Shown: positions 1 through 12,600 of the stretch, piece after piece
Layout: the number at the start of each line of letters is the position of its first letter
Numbering within the stretch: the stretch's first letter is position 1
The notes under the pieces: model-generated
The model's input: the letters and a program-made list of their open reading frames with translations, nothing else
Databases searched by the model: none
What the model was told of the DNA's origin: nothing
Assembly (NCBI RefSeq): GCF_949628215.1
Contig: NC_134276.1
Span: 62,937,233 to 63,001,232 of the forward strand
Direction: 5' to 3'
DNA length: 64,000 nt
From: Phalacrocorax aristotelis
Taxonomy: Eukaryota > Chordata > Aves > Suliformes > Phalacrocoracidae
Made by a program: the position numbers and the translations under genes

Positions 1-1871
1 TAACCCATTTTACAGGAAATACTCCAATGCATTTCCTGCTGACAAATTTTAAAATTCTGTTTACATGATTCTGTGAACTTTGGGAAGCTGCAAATGATAC
101 CTAACACAGATGTGACCAGTTGATCTGAATGTGAAGTGTTACTTGAGGAGACATTTTATATAACTTTTCAAGCACTTTGGATTTTGCATTTTTTGAGTTT
201 TCCTAGTTTTATAGACTTCGGTAATGCTTCCTACTGTGATGTAATGAAAAGAAAGTTTAATGACAGAGGTTTGAGGGTGTAAAGCAGCACACTAAGCACT
301 GTTATGTTCAAACTACTGCTAGCACATTCTGCTGTCTTCAATGAGTAGAAAACACAAGCTTCTTCACTTTGCAGTCTTGAATATTATGAAATAAAAAATG
401 GTGAATATAAGCCTCAAGTTGCCCAAGAATCAAAAATTTGCTGAGCTAATTGGTAAGGAAGATTATGTATGCTGTGTTATATTGATGCTGGCCAACAGTC
501 GCCTTTTTCCATCTACTCTGTAGATCTCCCATAGTTTATGACATGAATTTGAAAATTGGAACAGTAATCCTAGCCCCTCCTTTGCTTTTCCTGTGGTGTA
601 TCCATATTTGTATATGCTTGGTAAGTAGAGGGCTATCACCTCAAGAGACTTGGAAAGCCTACTGTCAGTCTTCATCAATTGACATCTAAGTGTTTATGTA
701 TGTTTTTTTATTTTAAAAAAAGTTGTAATTTTCAAACAACATTAGCAAATCAGTCATTTAGACAACCATCTGTTTCTACCCCTTGTAACATAACCTATCC
801 ACAAAGTTTGGGATTTCTTTGTTCTAGAAATACCAAAGCCCACAAACTACACAGCCTGATATTTATTTTGGCAACTTGCGGTAAAACCTCAGCATAACCA
901 GCTTTTGGCTGACAGGCAGAATGTCATTATACCAGTGTCTTTTGATGCTTTAACCATCTTCAAACATTCTCAGTTACAGTGTGTAGACTGCTTAGCTGGA
1001 ATTAATCCACTTTCCTTTGTAAATTACATTGCCTCTTCCTCCACTGTAAATTTATCCTGGCTCCTCTAATCAATAGTGTAATTCAACAATACAGAGTCAT
1101 AGATTTCTTAATGTAAGAGCCATTGCGCTTTGTTCTGAAGAACAAAAACCAGAAGAAAAGGTATCTCTTGGTCACAGCTTTGTTTTTACCTGTGAAAAGG
1201 AAAGGCATCTAGCCAAATACACTTGAAGAAAATTTAAACAACTCTGATCCAAAAAATAACGATCTTATAAGACGTAAACAATCAAAGTGACCGTCTAACA
1301 AATGTGCCCCATAATAATTAAAACTAAATCTAACCAAAAAATGCAACCCAGAAAAGGTCACTGGAATGCTGGAAATATGAGATATAATGAGAAATATTGA
1401 AACTTATTTGCAGTATTAAAACAGTATGCAGCAAATTAGGAGCCTTTCTTCTGTATTTTAAGTCAATGTGCTCTCGTTAGAGAACGATTTATCCTGAAAT
1501 CATTAATTACTCCTTAGATTAAATATTTATTCACTTAACTGTTCCACAGTGCAAGTCAGCTGAGCAACATTCTTTGAGCTACATGTTTATTTTCTTCTCA
1601 ACTTCAACAGCAACTGTATAGGCAAAACTGAAGCAGGTGTTTGTTCCATAGTCTGCTGGAAACAAAGAAAAAATATATATCTTTGTTTAAAGTTATAACA
1701 AACTTTAATATTAGAAGGGTACACATACAAGGAAAAAAACACTATTTTATACATGAGATCCTAGAAAAGTGGCTATAGAGGGTTTTTTTTGCTTTAGTGT
1801 TCGTGAAATTAAACACAGAATAAAGTATACGCACTACTGGAAAATGGAAAATGCTGTAAACTTTGCCTTTA
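1..1871. other. Unassigned AT-rich sequence
   Basis: No recognisable gene, RNA or repeat is visible here. The open frames are short (72 codons or fewer), have low-complexity composition and match no family I know. The stretch is AT-rich with very few CpG dinucleotides, as expected for bird intergenic or intronic DNA. It ends at the GTGGT target duplication of the LTR that follows. Confidence 0.6.
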
Positions 1872-1876
1872 GTGGT
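1872..1876. repeat. Left copy of LTR target-site duplication (GTGGT)
   Basis: GTGGT lies directly before the TG that opens the LTR and is repeated exactly at 2468-2472 directly after its closing CA. A 5-bp duplication flanking a TG...CA element is the usual footprint of retroviral-type integration. Five bases is typical of class III (ERVL-like) elements, though other classes can also give five. Confidence 0.8.
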
Positions 1877-2467
1877 TGCATTGGGGCTGACTGAGATGGA
1901 GTTAATTTTGCCCATAGCAGCGCTCATTGTGCTGTGGTTTATATTGGTAGCTAGAAAGGTGTTGATAACACACCAGAGTTTTGGCTACTGCTGAGCAGCG
2001 CTCGCACAGCATCAAGGCCATCTCTCCAACATTTCCCCACACACACCAGTAGGCTGGAAGTGGGCAAGATCTTGGCAGGGGACGTAGCCAGGACAGCTGA
2101 CCCAAACTGACCAAAGGTGTATACCATACCATATGATACCCACTCAGCAAGGAAAGCTAAGAGAAAGGAGGAGGAAGTGAGGGCATTCGTTATTATGACA
2201 TTTGACTTCTGGAGCAACTGCTACATGTACTGAAGCCCTGCTTCCTGGGAAGTGGCTGGACATCGCCTGCTGACGGGAAGCAGAGAAGAAGTCTTTTGTT
2301 TTCCTTTGTTTCTGTGGGCGGCCTTTGCTATTGCTTTATTAAACTGCTTTTATCCTGACCCACAAGTTTTCATCCATCTTATTTTCTTCCCCCCTGTCCT
2401 GCTGAGGCAGGGAGTGACAGAGCAGTTTGGTGGGCACCTGGCATCCAGCCAAGGGCAACCCACCACA
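1877..2467 (+). mobile_element. Solo LTR of an endogenous retrovirus, + orientation
   Basis: This is a 591-bp element that opens with TGCATTGGGG and closes with ACCCACCACA, so it has the TG...CA ends of an LTR, and it is flanked by a perfect GTGGT duplication. Its body matches in layout a common songbird LTR type known to me: a GATGGAGTTAATTTT block near the start, a central block CAGCTGACCCAAACTGACC at about 2094-2112, and an ATTAAA poly(A) signal at 2338-2343 followed by a CTTTTATCCTGACCCACAAG block. The orientation comes from the poly(A) signal. No gag, pol or env sequence lies beside it, so it is a solo LTR left by recombination between two LTRs of a provirus. It is related to the LTR at 49288-49887, which lies in the opposite orientation. 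Assignment to class III (ERVL-like) rests on duplication length and memory of the family, not on a search. Confidence 0.88.
2338..2343 (+). promoter_or_regulatory. Poly(A) signal ATTAAA inside the LTR
   Basis: ATTAAA lies in the 3' half of the LTR, where the end of R is expected, and a T-rich and GT-containing stretch follows it. The same signal sits at the equivalent place in the related LTR near 49.4 kb (minus strand, 49418-49423). Shared position in two copies supports its being the LTR polyadenylation signal. Whether it still works is unknown. Confidence 0.55.
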
Positions 2468-2472
2468 GTGGT
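2468..2472. repeat. Right copy of LTR target-site duplication (GTGGT)
   Basis: This is the exact copy of the GTGGT at 1872-1876 and directly follows the LTR's terminal CA. An unmutated pair suggests the insertion is not very old, but five bases are too few to date it. Confidence 0.8.
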
Positions 2473-5400
2473 TCACAAATTCAAACACATTTGAGTAAAT
2501 AACATACGCAAAGTTACCTGAAACCTGAAGTATTCCTTTATATCCCAAGGCACTTAACCAAATTATTTCTGTTTTAATGGCTAATGAATGGTATGTAACT
2601 TATAACCACATTTAATTATTTTACTATAATGATAGGGAGGGGAAATTTTTCACTGAAATTGCAAAACTTTTGGATATCTAGACTATTCTTCATAAGTGCT
2701 AAGTGAATTTGATTCCTAGGGCTATTTGCCTATCAGTGTTAGGTCTTGATTACAGAAGGGGAGAAAACTTCATCGTTCCCTAGTCCTTTCTTATGCCAGC
2801 AGAAGAGGCGATTTTGAGTCCAGTTTATGCCAGTTCTCCTAACAATATTTACTTATGTGCCACATTACACTATATTAGCAAAACTTTTACCTGAAATAGG
2901 TTATGTTAAAATGCTGAATTTCAAAAACTAAAATATTTCCTGGAAAGAGTTTGGGTTGATTAATCAGTTTTCATTTTATTTTTAAATAAACCACTAAAAG
3001 TGTTCATGTTTTCTATCAATACTTTCAGAATGAAATAACAACAAAACTCTTTTGGTCTTCTTGTCTGACCTTATTTTTGCAGTCAAATCAAGGTAAGTTA
3101 TATTTAAAAATAAAACTATGCTAATATGAAAATTTACTGTTTCAAAGTCTCCCAGCTTTGTTTTACATATAATGGATACAAGTTTCCAACATGGCAGAAA
3201 TTATTGATAACTTGAAAAAGTTTCTTAGAGGAAACAACCTTTTCTAACTTGCTCTATTTTTAAGCTTTTATTCCTATTCCTAGCATTTGTATAGGCATCC
3301 GAAAGTCCTGCTCCTAAGTACTTCAGGTGTCTCTGAAACCTGCAGTTGTTACTGTATTTTTAAGTAGCCCTTCCTCATTTATCTCCCAAAGGTTAGACAT
3401 TGTGGTGGGTTCCCATTCTCTACCGTTATTAGTGACCCTACTATTAGAAAATTTCAAAATTTTGAGCACTTGCAGTTTTTTCTGTAGTGAATTTAAATGT
3501 AAAACTAAAGGGAAGTCTTGACCTGTGAGGCTTCTACTTACTGTATTTTCATCCCCTTCTGCTTAGCCAGACCAAATCACCTACCATGGTGATTCCTTCA
3601 ATATTTCTTCATTGCACATTATAAGTGATATATCTACCATTTACTTATGAATTAGTGTGCTAATTGAAAGAGAGACTGAGCTTACCAAGGCAGAAAACTC
3701 ACTCAGGTCTCATTAACTTTACTAAGGACGCTGGAAATTTATGCTTCTTTTTATTCAGGCCTATTTATAGACAGGTCATTGACTAGAGCTAAACATGAAG
3801 ATGTAGGAAATCTGCCCAAGTGTTTATTTACAAAACCAGTAGCAGCAGATGTGGCATTCAGAGTTGCAGGCCTTGAGAGGGGCTAAAGACACAGGAGAAG
3901 CAGAAGGGAAGGGAATAAAAAAAATAAAGGGAAAGATCTCCACTGCCCCAATAAATAAAGACCTCTGCTGGCTTCCAGCTTGAGAGTGGAATTTCGTTGT
4001 CGGGACCTGAAGTGGTGACAAGTCAGTAAGTGAGCTCATTGCATGGGTAATAGACTGACACAGTTTTCCTTCACATTACATTTACTGAGCAGCTCTGGCA
4101 GCGGATCTAGAGGGAGATACTTACATTGCCCTCCCAGCTGGTGGCCATCTGCCTTAGTGACAACTGCCAGATGGAGGAAAAGCGCATGAAATCAGGGATC
4201 AAACACTAAATAAAAGAAAATTACTTTGAAAGCAACTTTGTCATATTATAAATAGAATGTTTTAAAATGTCTCACATGTTTTAATTAGAAGGGGAAAAGG
4301 GAGGTAATGAGGTAGATATAAACCTGCAAGAGAAAGATAGTGCAGCAATTTGCAGACTGCCACACTCTACTCTGAATGTGGATGACACTAATTTAGAGAT
4401 ACATTTTGATGTTCTTACATTAAAAAGTACCCTTTAGATGAATACAAGAATTATCAAACAGAGTTTCTTTCCCTCTGTGCTTACCATGGTGGGAACCTCC
4501 CGTAACTGCATTTCCAGTTGCTGAGAGTGCCTCTCTCAAGTGTCTTGCTCTGACCCCCTGCACTGACTAACCTTCTGAAACCAAACTCAGAGCAGGACTG
4601 GTGACAAGTGTCACCAGACTGAAACCTCATCAGCCCCCTGCAATGATGAATCAGCGGCTACAGCCTGAAGGAGGAACAAGGAAACGGATGGTTCCCTTTT
4701 GCCCCCCTTACACAAGCTTAATTATGTAAAGGGTAAACAAACCCTCCTTAATTCACTCAGGGATTTAAAAAAATAAAAGAAAAAGAAAAAAAACACACAT
4801 ACACACACAAAAAAAATTTGAAGACCTCTAAAACCTTGCTTTTTTCTACATAATTCATGGATTCCTGGGAAACCAGGGTTAAAGGACTTCTCCCACACAC
4901 TTCTAAACAGACCAGAAAAAGAGTATGTTGTGCATAGTTAGAAACGCAATACAAAGTAGAGAGGCAAAGAGATTTACTGGGCATGGACGTTTATTGGTAT
5001 TACAGTACCACAGGCAAATGTTGTATTAGTGAGCACTGGAAAACTCCATGTCTCCATTTGTAAATGTTAGCATCATCGTCGCTGTTTCTACTAAAAAAAA
5101 AAAAATTGGATGAAAATACCTTCACTCTTATCTGTCTATAAAGGGATTTGAAAAAAAAAAAAAAGTATACTTTTCTTATTAATAAAATATAGGGGAAAGA
5201 CTTCTGAACAATTGCATAGCTGAAATTACCTGAGGAAGGAGTTTTGATTTGACAAAATAATAGCCATTTGCAGAGGGCAAGGTGTTTTCTTCCCTAGAAA
5301 TTCGTTTTGATGTGACCTATTTAGAAGACTCAGTTTATCACTTTTTCAGCGTATTTCTATATGTATGTGTGCATGATAGTCACCATTTGGCTAAGACCAA

Positions 5401-8400
5401 GAACATTAGCCATCAAGTATAACCGTCTCGTGTTATCCTGCACTCTTTGTGGAAGGAGAAATATGGCACCTAGAGAATAGTGAATGTTGAGTTTTTAACA
5501 TGGATGTTGCAGTATGCTGATGCAAATAGCCAGAAATACACAGAGCTGGAAAGTCTCATTAACAACTCTTACATTTCCTTAGGTAAATAGCATACATTTT
5601 GCAAATGGTGAAGAGTACTGTGAAGAAGCTCTGCCTCCACTTTGCAGGGTGCAAAAGGAAATTGCACTTTCCTTTAGGCATTTTAATCTAATTTGGCCTA
5701 ATATTCCATGTGACATTGTTATGAACCTCCTTACAGATTTACTTGATGGAATAGGGTCATTGTCTGGGAGAAGAATCAGTGTGCTGCTTTTTTTTCCCCC
5801 ACAAAAATGCATTGATTGTGGAAGAATTGATAAGCTATGACTTGAATACTACTTTGTACTGGAAATGAAACAACCGTCTTGGAAGATAACAGAGAAAGAG
5901 AAATGGAAATCCCTGCGAGGTCACAGAGTACCTACAGACTTACACCGGAGTTCTTCAGAGGTAACCCTTTCAATGGCTTAGTAAAAAGAAGGGTGTATAT
6001 TCATCACATATTTGAGTCAACCTCAAAGTTAGTCACCAGAGCAGTGCTGATAGCTCAGAAGTGACAATCAGTTCTGCTTAGTACTTGGATCAAGATTCCT
6101 GAGAAATTTGGTATATACCAGGAAGAATGTACATTGGTTTTATTCAGCTCTCACTACCACAGAGTACATGGACTCTGTCCTATATATGCACACAAACAAT
6201 TACCTGCACTTCCCTTAGCAGTGCAATTGTTTCCTATGTCAAACCTCACTATTTTAACATTTTGCTTGTGCTGAATGTTCAGTGATTTGACAATGCATTA
6301 TATCAAAAATAATTTAACAGCAAACTTCTAGTATGAAGCAATTGTCAGTCAGATTCAGACATACTGTCCAATTGCTGAATTGAAAACATTTATATGCCTC
6401 ACAGTGGTATTATTTGACTTTATTCATAATCGTGATTGAAGGTCTTGAAGATTCATCATAGGGATTGTACTATAATTCTTTTCTGACCACCCAGGCAAGT
6501 TGTATGTATTTGAGAGTAAGCAAGCAGCACAGCAAGAGGGTAAAGAGGAAGGAACCTAAGAAGCTCTTCATGAGGGTGGACTATTATTAATTTTGTGGCC
6601 ACCCAAGTGTGCCATGTGCATTACGGGATAAGGAATCTCAGGCCCTAACAGTGTGGGGGTGGGGGCAAGAATAGATTATACGATAAGATAACATTGCTAT
6701 TCAAAGACAAACATTGTGGAACAGTTCTGCTTTCATGCATAAATAAAGACCTTTATTTTCAATGTTGTTGCTAGATCACTATTTATGCAGAAGACGAGGA
6801 AAGCATAATGAAGAGGACCAGAGGAGGACACATTAAAAAACTTTGCAAAAAATATTACACTGTGGGAATGTTACAGTTTCATATGTTCCCTGCTTCTCTT
6901 TGAAGATAACAGGTTCTTACAAATACAATTCCAAATGCAACTGTCAATTCCTTATACCTTGTAGATTGGAGAACTAGTTTGGTTCACAGGGTTAGTCTTG
7001 TTCTGGCTGTCAAGCCATAAAAGCTCACATCTTTAGGTAACAGCTGAGAAACATCTAAAAGATATGACTAAAATTGCAGCCTTGCACCTTTGCTTTGTTC
7101 TGCCTCCCTCTCCCACTCTGTCCATACTGTGCAGTTAAGGAAAAAAGGTGAAACGGAGTAATGCAGAAATGTGATGGGCCAGCCTGGACCACCATCAAAT
7201 TCATAGTTTGTCCTCTGTACCATGAATCCAGGCAGCACAACAATGTAACATTTGTACGCTACTTCTTACAACACCGGTTATAGTGAAATCTAGGTCCTGC
7301 CCAAGCACACGTATAGGTTACCAAAAGAACTGATGGGAGGGAGGTACACAGTCTCACAGCAATCATTATGCAACTCAGAGCTCAGAGCACAGCCTGAAGT
7401 AAGCAATAACTGGGAGCAATAAGAGGTACAAGACAGTTGAAGTTCCAATATTTTGCAGCTGAACATGCAACATTCACATATCCCAGCCTTCCCTGACCCT
7501 CTCTCTTTGACATCTTGCATTTTCAGAAAATGTGAAATGGTCATAGTCATTGTCAGAATGGATAAGTACAAAAGAACTCCCTGAGCCACGGACCACTAGT
7601 AGCTTGCAATTAAATGGATGTCCTCTCCACTCAGTAATTCTGCACTGGGAAGCAAAGGGCAGTCTGATTATTTCAAAAAAGAGAAAAAAATTTCAGGGCC
7701 ATCTGAAAAATCTGCTGGAAAAAGCTGCTGGAAAAAAAATCCATTTTTGACTAAAACTATAAACAAGATCAAAACTTTCTTATACTTTATCTTAGAATAT
7801 TTGGAGAAATACTTTCCACAATTTTTAACAGATTTATGACAATTATATGCCTTTTCCTCAATAAAAGCTTACTCACTAAATGTCCAGTACAGCACAAACA
7901 TCTTATAGTAATAAACTGAGCAATCTCTCCTAAATCACCAAGACTCCCTCAGCATACTCACTTGTGTCCTACAACTTCATTCTACAGAGCCTGATTGCTA
8001 TATAAGTCAGAGAAGCAGAGTTGATGACTGAATGCTAAAAGGGAATGGCATGTAATACCATATTAGGCATTCTGCAGACAGCTCAAGAGGGGTTTATTTC
8101 CTCTAAAGGTTTCAATTAGCTGCTAAAGAACAGGAAGCTGCTGAAGCTTCCATGAGAAAGCAGCTAAAGATGCAATTTTCAGCTGGTCAACAGGTAAGAG
8201 GCAATTTTCATCCTATTATGCTGCATTCTGCAGGAGATAGATTGGGCCAGTGTGTGAGAAAATGCTTTACCAGCACTTTAGCAAAGACCCATCAGTCTCT
8301 AGAATTCAGGATTTTGTCTGAAGAGCTAAAGGGGAGCTCTGCAGTCCGGGTTATTGGGGTAGGGGGGAAATTAACCAGCGTTGTATTGCTGGCGCAAGTA

Positions 8401-9548
8401 AGCAAATTTTTTTTAAATGCTTTAAATAAGAGATAAATCATGCATGTTCACCATCCGTGCTAACTGTGAAGTCCAAAATAACAGTATGCTGTGGGCAGTT
8501 AAGCCTGGAAGAGATCTACACATATTTTGTATAGATAGCCATGCCAGTCAAATATCAAAGATGATGTTCTGATCTGTTATAAATCAGTGGTGTCTTGCAA
8601 ACATTTAATCCTTCATCCCATAAAATGAAGTAGAGTTTCTGTCAATGACCTCTTACCCCATGTACATATATATACTTAATCATAGCTTTCACTTTCCTAT
8701 GTTCAGAGTCCACTGAAGGGAATAAGGAACTGGCCCTTCCTTTCAATGGGAGAAAAATTTTGTCCCAGAGAGCTGTGTCTATTACTAGATACCCACATCA
8801 ACTGAAAGATGACAGCTCTGATTAACAGCAATGAGGGGTTGCTGGCTCTAACAGTGATGAAGAGTTCTGACTCAAGATTGCCCATACAGCGTGTAGATAA
8901 TTCTTGGCATTTTATCTACTGATTTCCAAAGTGTTTTTATTGGAGAGCACTCTGTGGAGAGTTCTTGCCAATTTACTTCATAGCAATTTGTTTCTTCTTT
9001 TCCTTGTTATTTTGCTTTTCACTTGTAGAAACTGTTTATATTGTTTTCTTCTGCCCTCCCCTGTTCTAACCTACAATTGCTTTTCTTAGTCTTAGTCTTC
9101 ATACTGTTATTGTATTGCTTCTTGTCTCCTGAGGTAAAGCTCTCATATGTCACTGATTTTCCTCAGTTTTACCACTTAGGAAACGTTCAACATAGCTTAT
9201 AGGGATGTCTTAGGGGTGGGTCACTTCGTAGCTCCTGTGGGCCTGGCCATCTAATTTTAAAAGGCTGCACCAAGAACAATGGAAGTAAGAAAAATTCAGG
9301 AACTAACAGCCTGCTACTTCAACTTCCAACCATTAAACAGTGAATGTGAGCAGTCCTCAAGTCTGAGCCCATTTGGTGTTGCTAAAAAACAAGGAAGAGG
9401 GACGGTAAGCTCCTATCGTCTCAGAGAATATGTGCATGTCAAGTAAAAATGAAGATCCTCCCCTGTTCTGGTCTGGAATTCTGTTGTCTTTCCACACACA
9501 TCAGCTTCCAGGTGACAGAGCACTGACTAAAATGCAGATTGCCTGGAG
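2473..9548. other. Unassigned AT-rich sequence
   Basis: I see no gene or clear repeat family in these 7 kb. Open frames are all under 100 codons and none resembles a protein family. Small features are a CCATCTG/CAGATGG inverted pair around 4145-4174, an interrupted CA-rich run near 4795-4816, and short A tracts near 5091 and 5151. No CpG island is present. Confidence 0.55.
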
Positions 9549-9640
9549 CAGGGATGCTGAGTGGCAGCCCAGGGACCAGACTTAGCCTGTCAGGGCAACT
9601 CATCCAGTCTATGGCCCAACTATTAATTTTTTCACATAAA
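9549..9640. repeat. Possible decayed hAT-like DNA transposon remnant
   Basis: The stretch starts CAGGGATGCTGA and continues with spaced GGCAGCCC, GACCAGACTTAGCC, GTCAGGGCAAC and CTATGGCCCAAC blocks. This order resembles the ends of old hAT-type elements that begin CAGGGGTGCTCA and carry several GGCC-containing blocks with the CpGs decayed to TG or CA. The opposite end was not found. This is a pattern judgement and could be a chance likeness. Confidence 0.25.
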
Positions 9641-12600
9641 AGCAAGGAGCAAAACAAAACTAAGGATTAACTTTGCAATATTCCACAAGCATAATGCCTG
9701 TTTCTGAGATGGGAAATGCATCCTATCGTCTGAAGCATCTCCTTTCATATGGCAGCATGTGTATATGCATACACGTGTAGGTGTCAGGCTGACACGATCT
9801 GAGATCACTTTGTGCCTTTTGCTTTCACTAATGTTCATATGTCACATGATGAGAAAACACTTTCAGTTTCATTTTAAAGCGATGCTTATTAACATACATA
9901 TCTTTCTGTTCAGCCTGCCCTGGGTGCATTAATGTAGGCTCTCACCATATCATAGGGGATGCCTGTATTAGTATCATGTGGTGAATCCAGACACATGATG
10001 AAGAGACAAAGTGCTCCTAGCATCTACCCAAGAAGCTTGGGGTGATATATCCAGGGGCAGTTAAGTGCTTCAAAACATGAGAGAAATAGGCAAATCCTGA
10101 CTTCCCGCTCCCACTAAATCGACAACTTAGTGTGAGCCAGGGATCCCTGCCTTTCACATGGGTGGTATCTCTCAGAGGCAGCTGCAGGGAGGGACACCCA
10201 ATTCAGCCATTTCCAAGTACCCCGAAAGGCTCCCATAAGCTAAAAATTTGGATTTTATCACAATATGAGCGTCAGGTACTACACGTCAATAAAAATAACC
10301 TTGAAATTCTTTCCGGAAGAACCGTACAGTCACCTAAATGTTTGTGTTATGATTGTTATAGAGAGGAATTGATATATTTATTCTTTTCATCTACATTCCT
10401 AAGTCTCACCTGCATTTTTTGCTCAGCAAATATTGGATTAATTTACTTTAAAAAGAAACCTTGAGCTTTAAACACATGTATATACCATCCACTTTAATTT
10501 TTAAAGTGAAAGAGACACTATTTGAGTAGTTTAGCACAGAAGAGTGAGTTCATTGGAGAGATCTGTTCTTGTAGTTTTGCAGGGGGTTACCAGGGCCAGC
10601 TGTGTTCCAAATAAATTTGCTGACCTAGGTGAACTTCCTATCAACAAAATTCTCTCAGGCTCCCATTATTTCTCTTCAACAATTAATCAACAGCTGCTGA
10701 AAAGTTATGAGTGTGCTTGCAATTTTCAGTAAAATTAATGGAACTCCTATCTTCTGAAATGTAGAAGGAGGTTTTCTTCCTAACCCTGGTGTGAATTTCC
10801 TGATTTATTTTTTAAATCAATTACCCTTCTGAACTCCCATGTCTCCTGTCTCTGGCAGAAAGGATCCCAGGCTCCACCATGACAGGCATGGATAGCTTTC
10901 GCTGATGGTTATAAATTCAGTCTTCCAAAGCAGTGACGTCTACTGTAGAAAGATGTTGATATTTGTCAGAATTCTGTCATGCATAAACAGGATGCTGTTA
11001 CTTCTTTTGAATTCATGTAAACATTTAAGTTTTCTTTTGGGAATCGGTATTATTCGGTATCTGTACTGCTGGCGGTCAGGGAGAGAGTCCTGTTTGTTTA
11101 AATGCCCCTTACTCAAAGCGGTGCTTTGAGGGTCTCTGTTCTGCTACAAGGGTGTGTTGGGCAGAGCTCAGTGACCAATACGGAGTCGTCCTTGCTGAAC
11201 TCCCTTTGAGAACCAGTGTGGGCGGCTCCCTTCTGTTGCTTTTTCTCTTCCTGCACCCATAGGATGGTATTGTTTTGTCCTCAAGGGCTAAACACATTGT
11301 ACTTACACACAAAACTGATACCATATCAAAATACACTTAAAACCTGATGATAATATTCCTGAAACTGTTTTAAATACGAAATTTGGAGCTTTATGTCCAG
11401 GACATTGCACCTTTTTTACATCAGATCTGTTGATATCTGCAAAAGTGCTAGTTATTGGACAACTAAAGTAGGAAATAAAACATGCAGCCAGAAGATCACT
11501 GAGACACTCCACACATTTAGAATAAACCTGACCAGATATTCTGGTTTGGTTTTTGAAGGAAAAGCAAGTTATTCTAGAGTTTCATTTATGGAAGAAAAAA
11601 AGAGTGATCCCACTATGCCACTGTGACTTCACAAGCAAACAGTATCTCGTTTGTCCAAACACTTGCAGGATCAGGCCCTGTGCATTGCTCTCAGTGCCTG
11701 AGGATTACGTCATGTTCTTTTGACTTTCCTTCTGTTCAAACAACCTAAAACACAATGCATTTTTTATGACCCCGGTCGCCTTTTGTTTTCTCATGGAGCA
11801 CAAAAGCAACATTCAACAAATTTGACTGATAAAAGATTTTTATCTTACATGGGAAAGCAATGCTGTTTCTCTAAGCCACACGTAATGTATTAGTAATAAT
11901 GGTATTCCACTTCAAACAAATTACAAAGTAATGTTAGTGTTCTTAACAATGTTATACTAAATAATAACTCCCCACAGGCCAATTTGCATTCAAAATGTAA
12001 CATTTAAAGCCAAGTTACAATTAGCACTTTGTTATGGAGGTCTGTGGATTGTAATTTACTGAAACAAAGTTATACTTGCTGCAAGGAATTTTAATTTATG
12101 AAAAATTACCCATTTAGAATTGCTGTCACAGTGGACCAACTTCCATTAAAATGATGGGTACCTAATAAATACATCTATTATTAATGTAATTAATGACAAA
12201 AATGAAACAAAATAAATGTAAGATTAATGATTTTGCTTCTTTGTAAATAAGGGATGCAAGCTGACAGCTCTTCCCCTTTTTACCAATGATGGCACATAGA
12301 GCAAAATGTGTGTGAGAGAAGGGAAGGGGAGGGGTCTGAGAGAAGAGGAAATTAATATAATGAAGGGAAAGAGGAAAAGCAAGGAGGGATACATAGAGTA
12401 GGAAGAGAATTGCACAGGATGTTAGTGAATTGAAAATCATTATAAGAGTAAACTTGAAAAATCTAGCTCAGCAAAGATGAATCACACTAGTACTTCATTT
12501 CCCTTGGGTGAATGCCATAAATCACCTGATAATCACAGTGAAAGTTCTCAATCCTACAGACTTTATTTGAAGGGAAAGAACATTAATTATCTGATGTGAG

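Noticed and set aside
4145..4174. CCATCTG/CAGATGG inverted pair
   Set aside because: A 7-bp stem with a 16-base loop is expected many times by chance in 64 kb.
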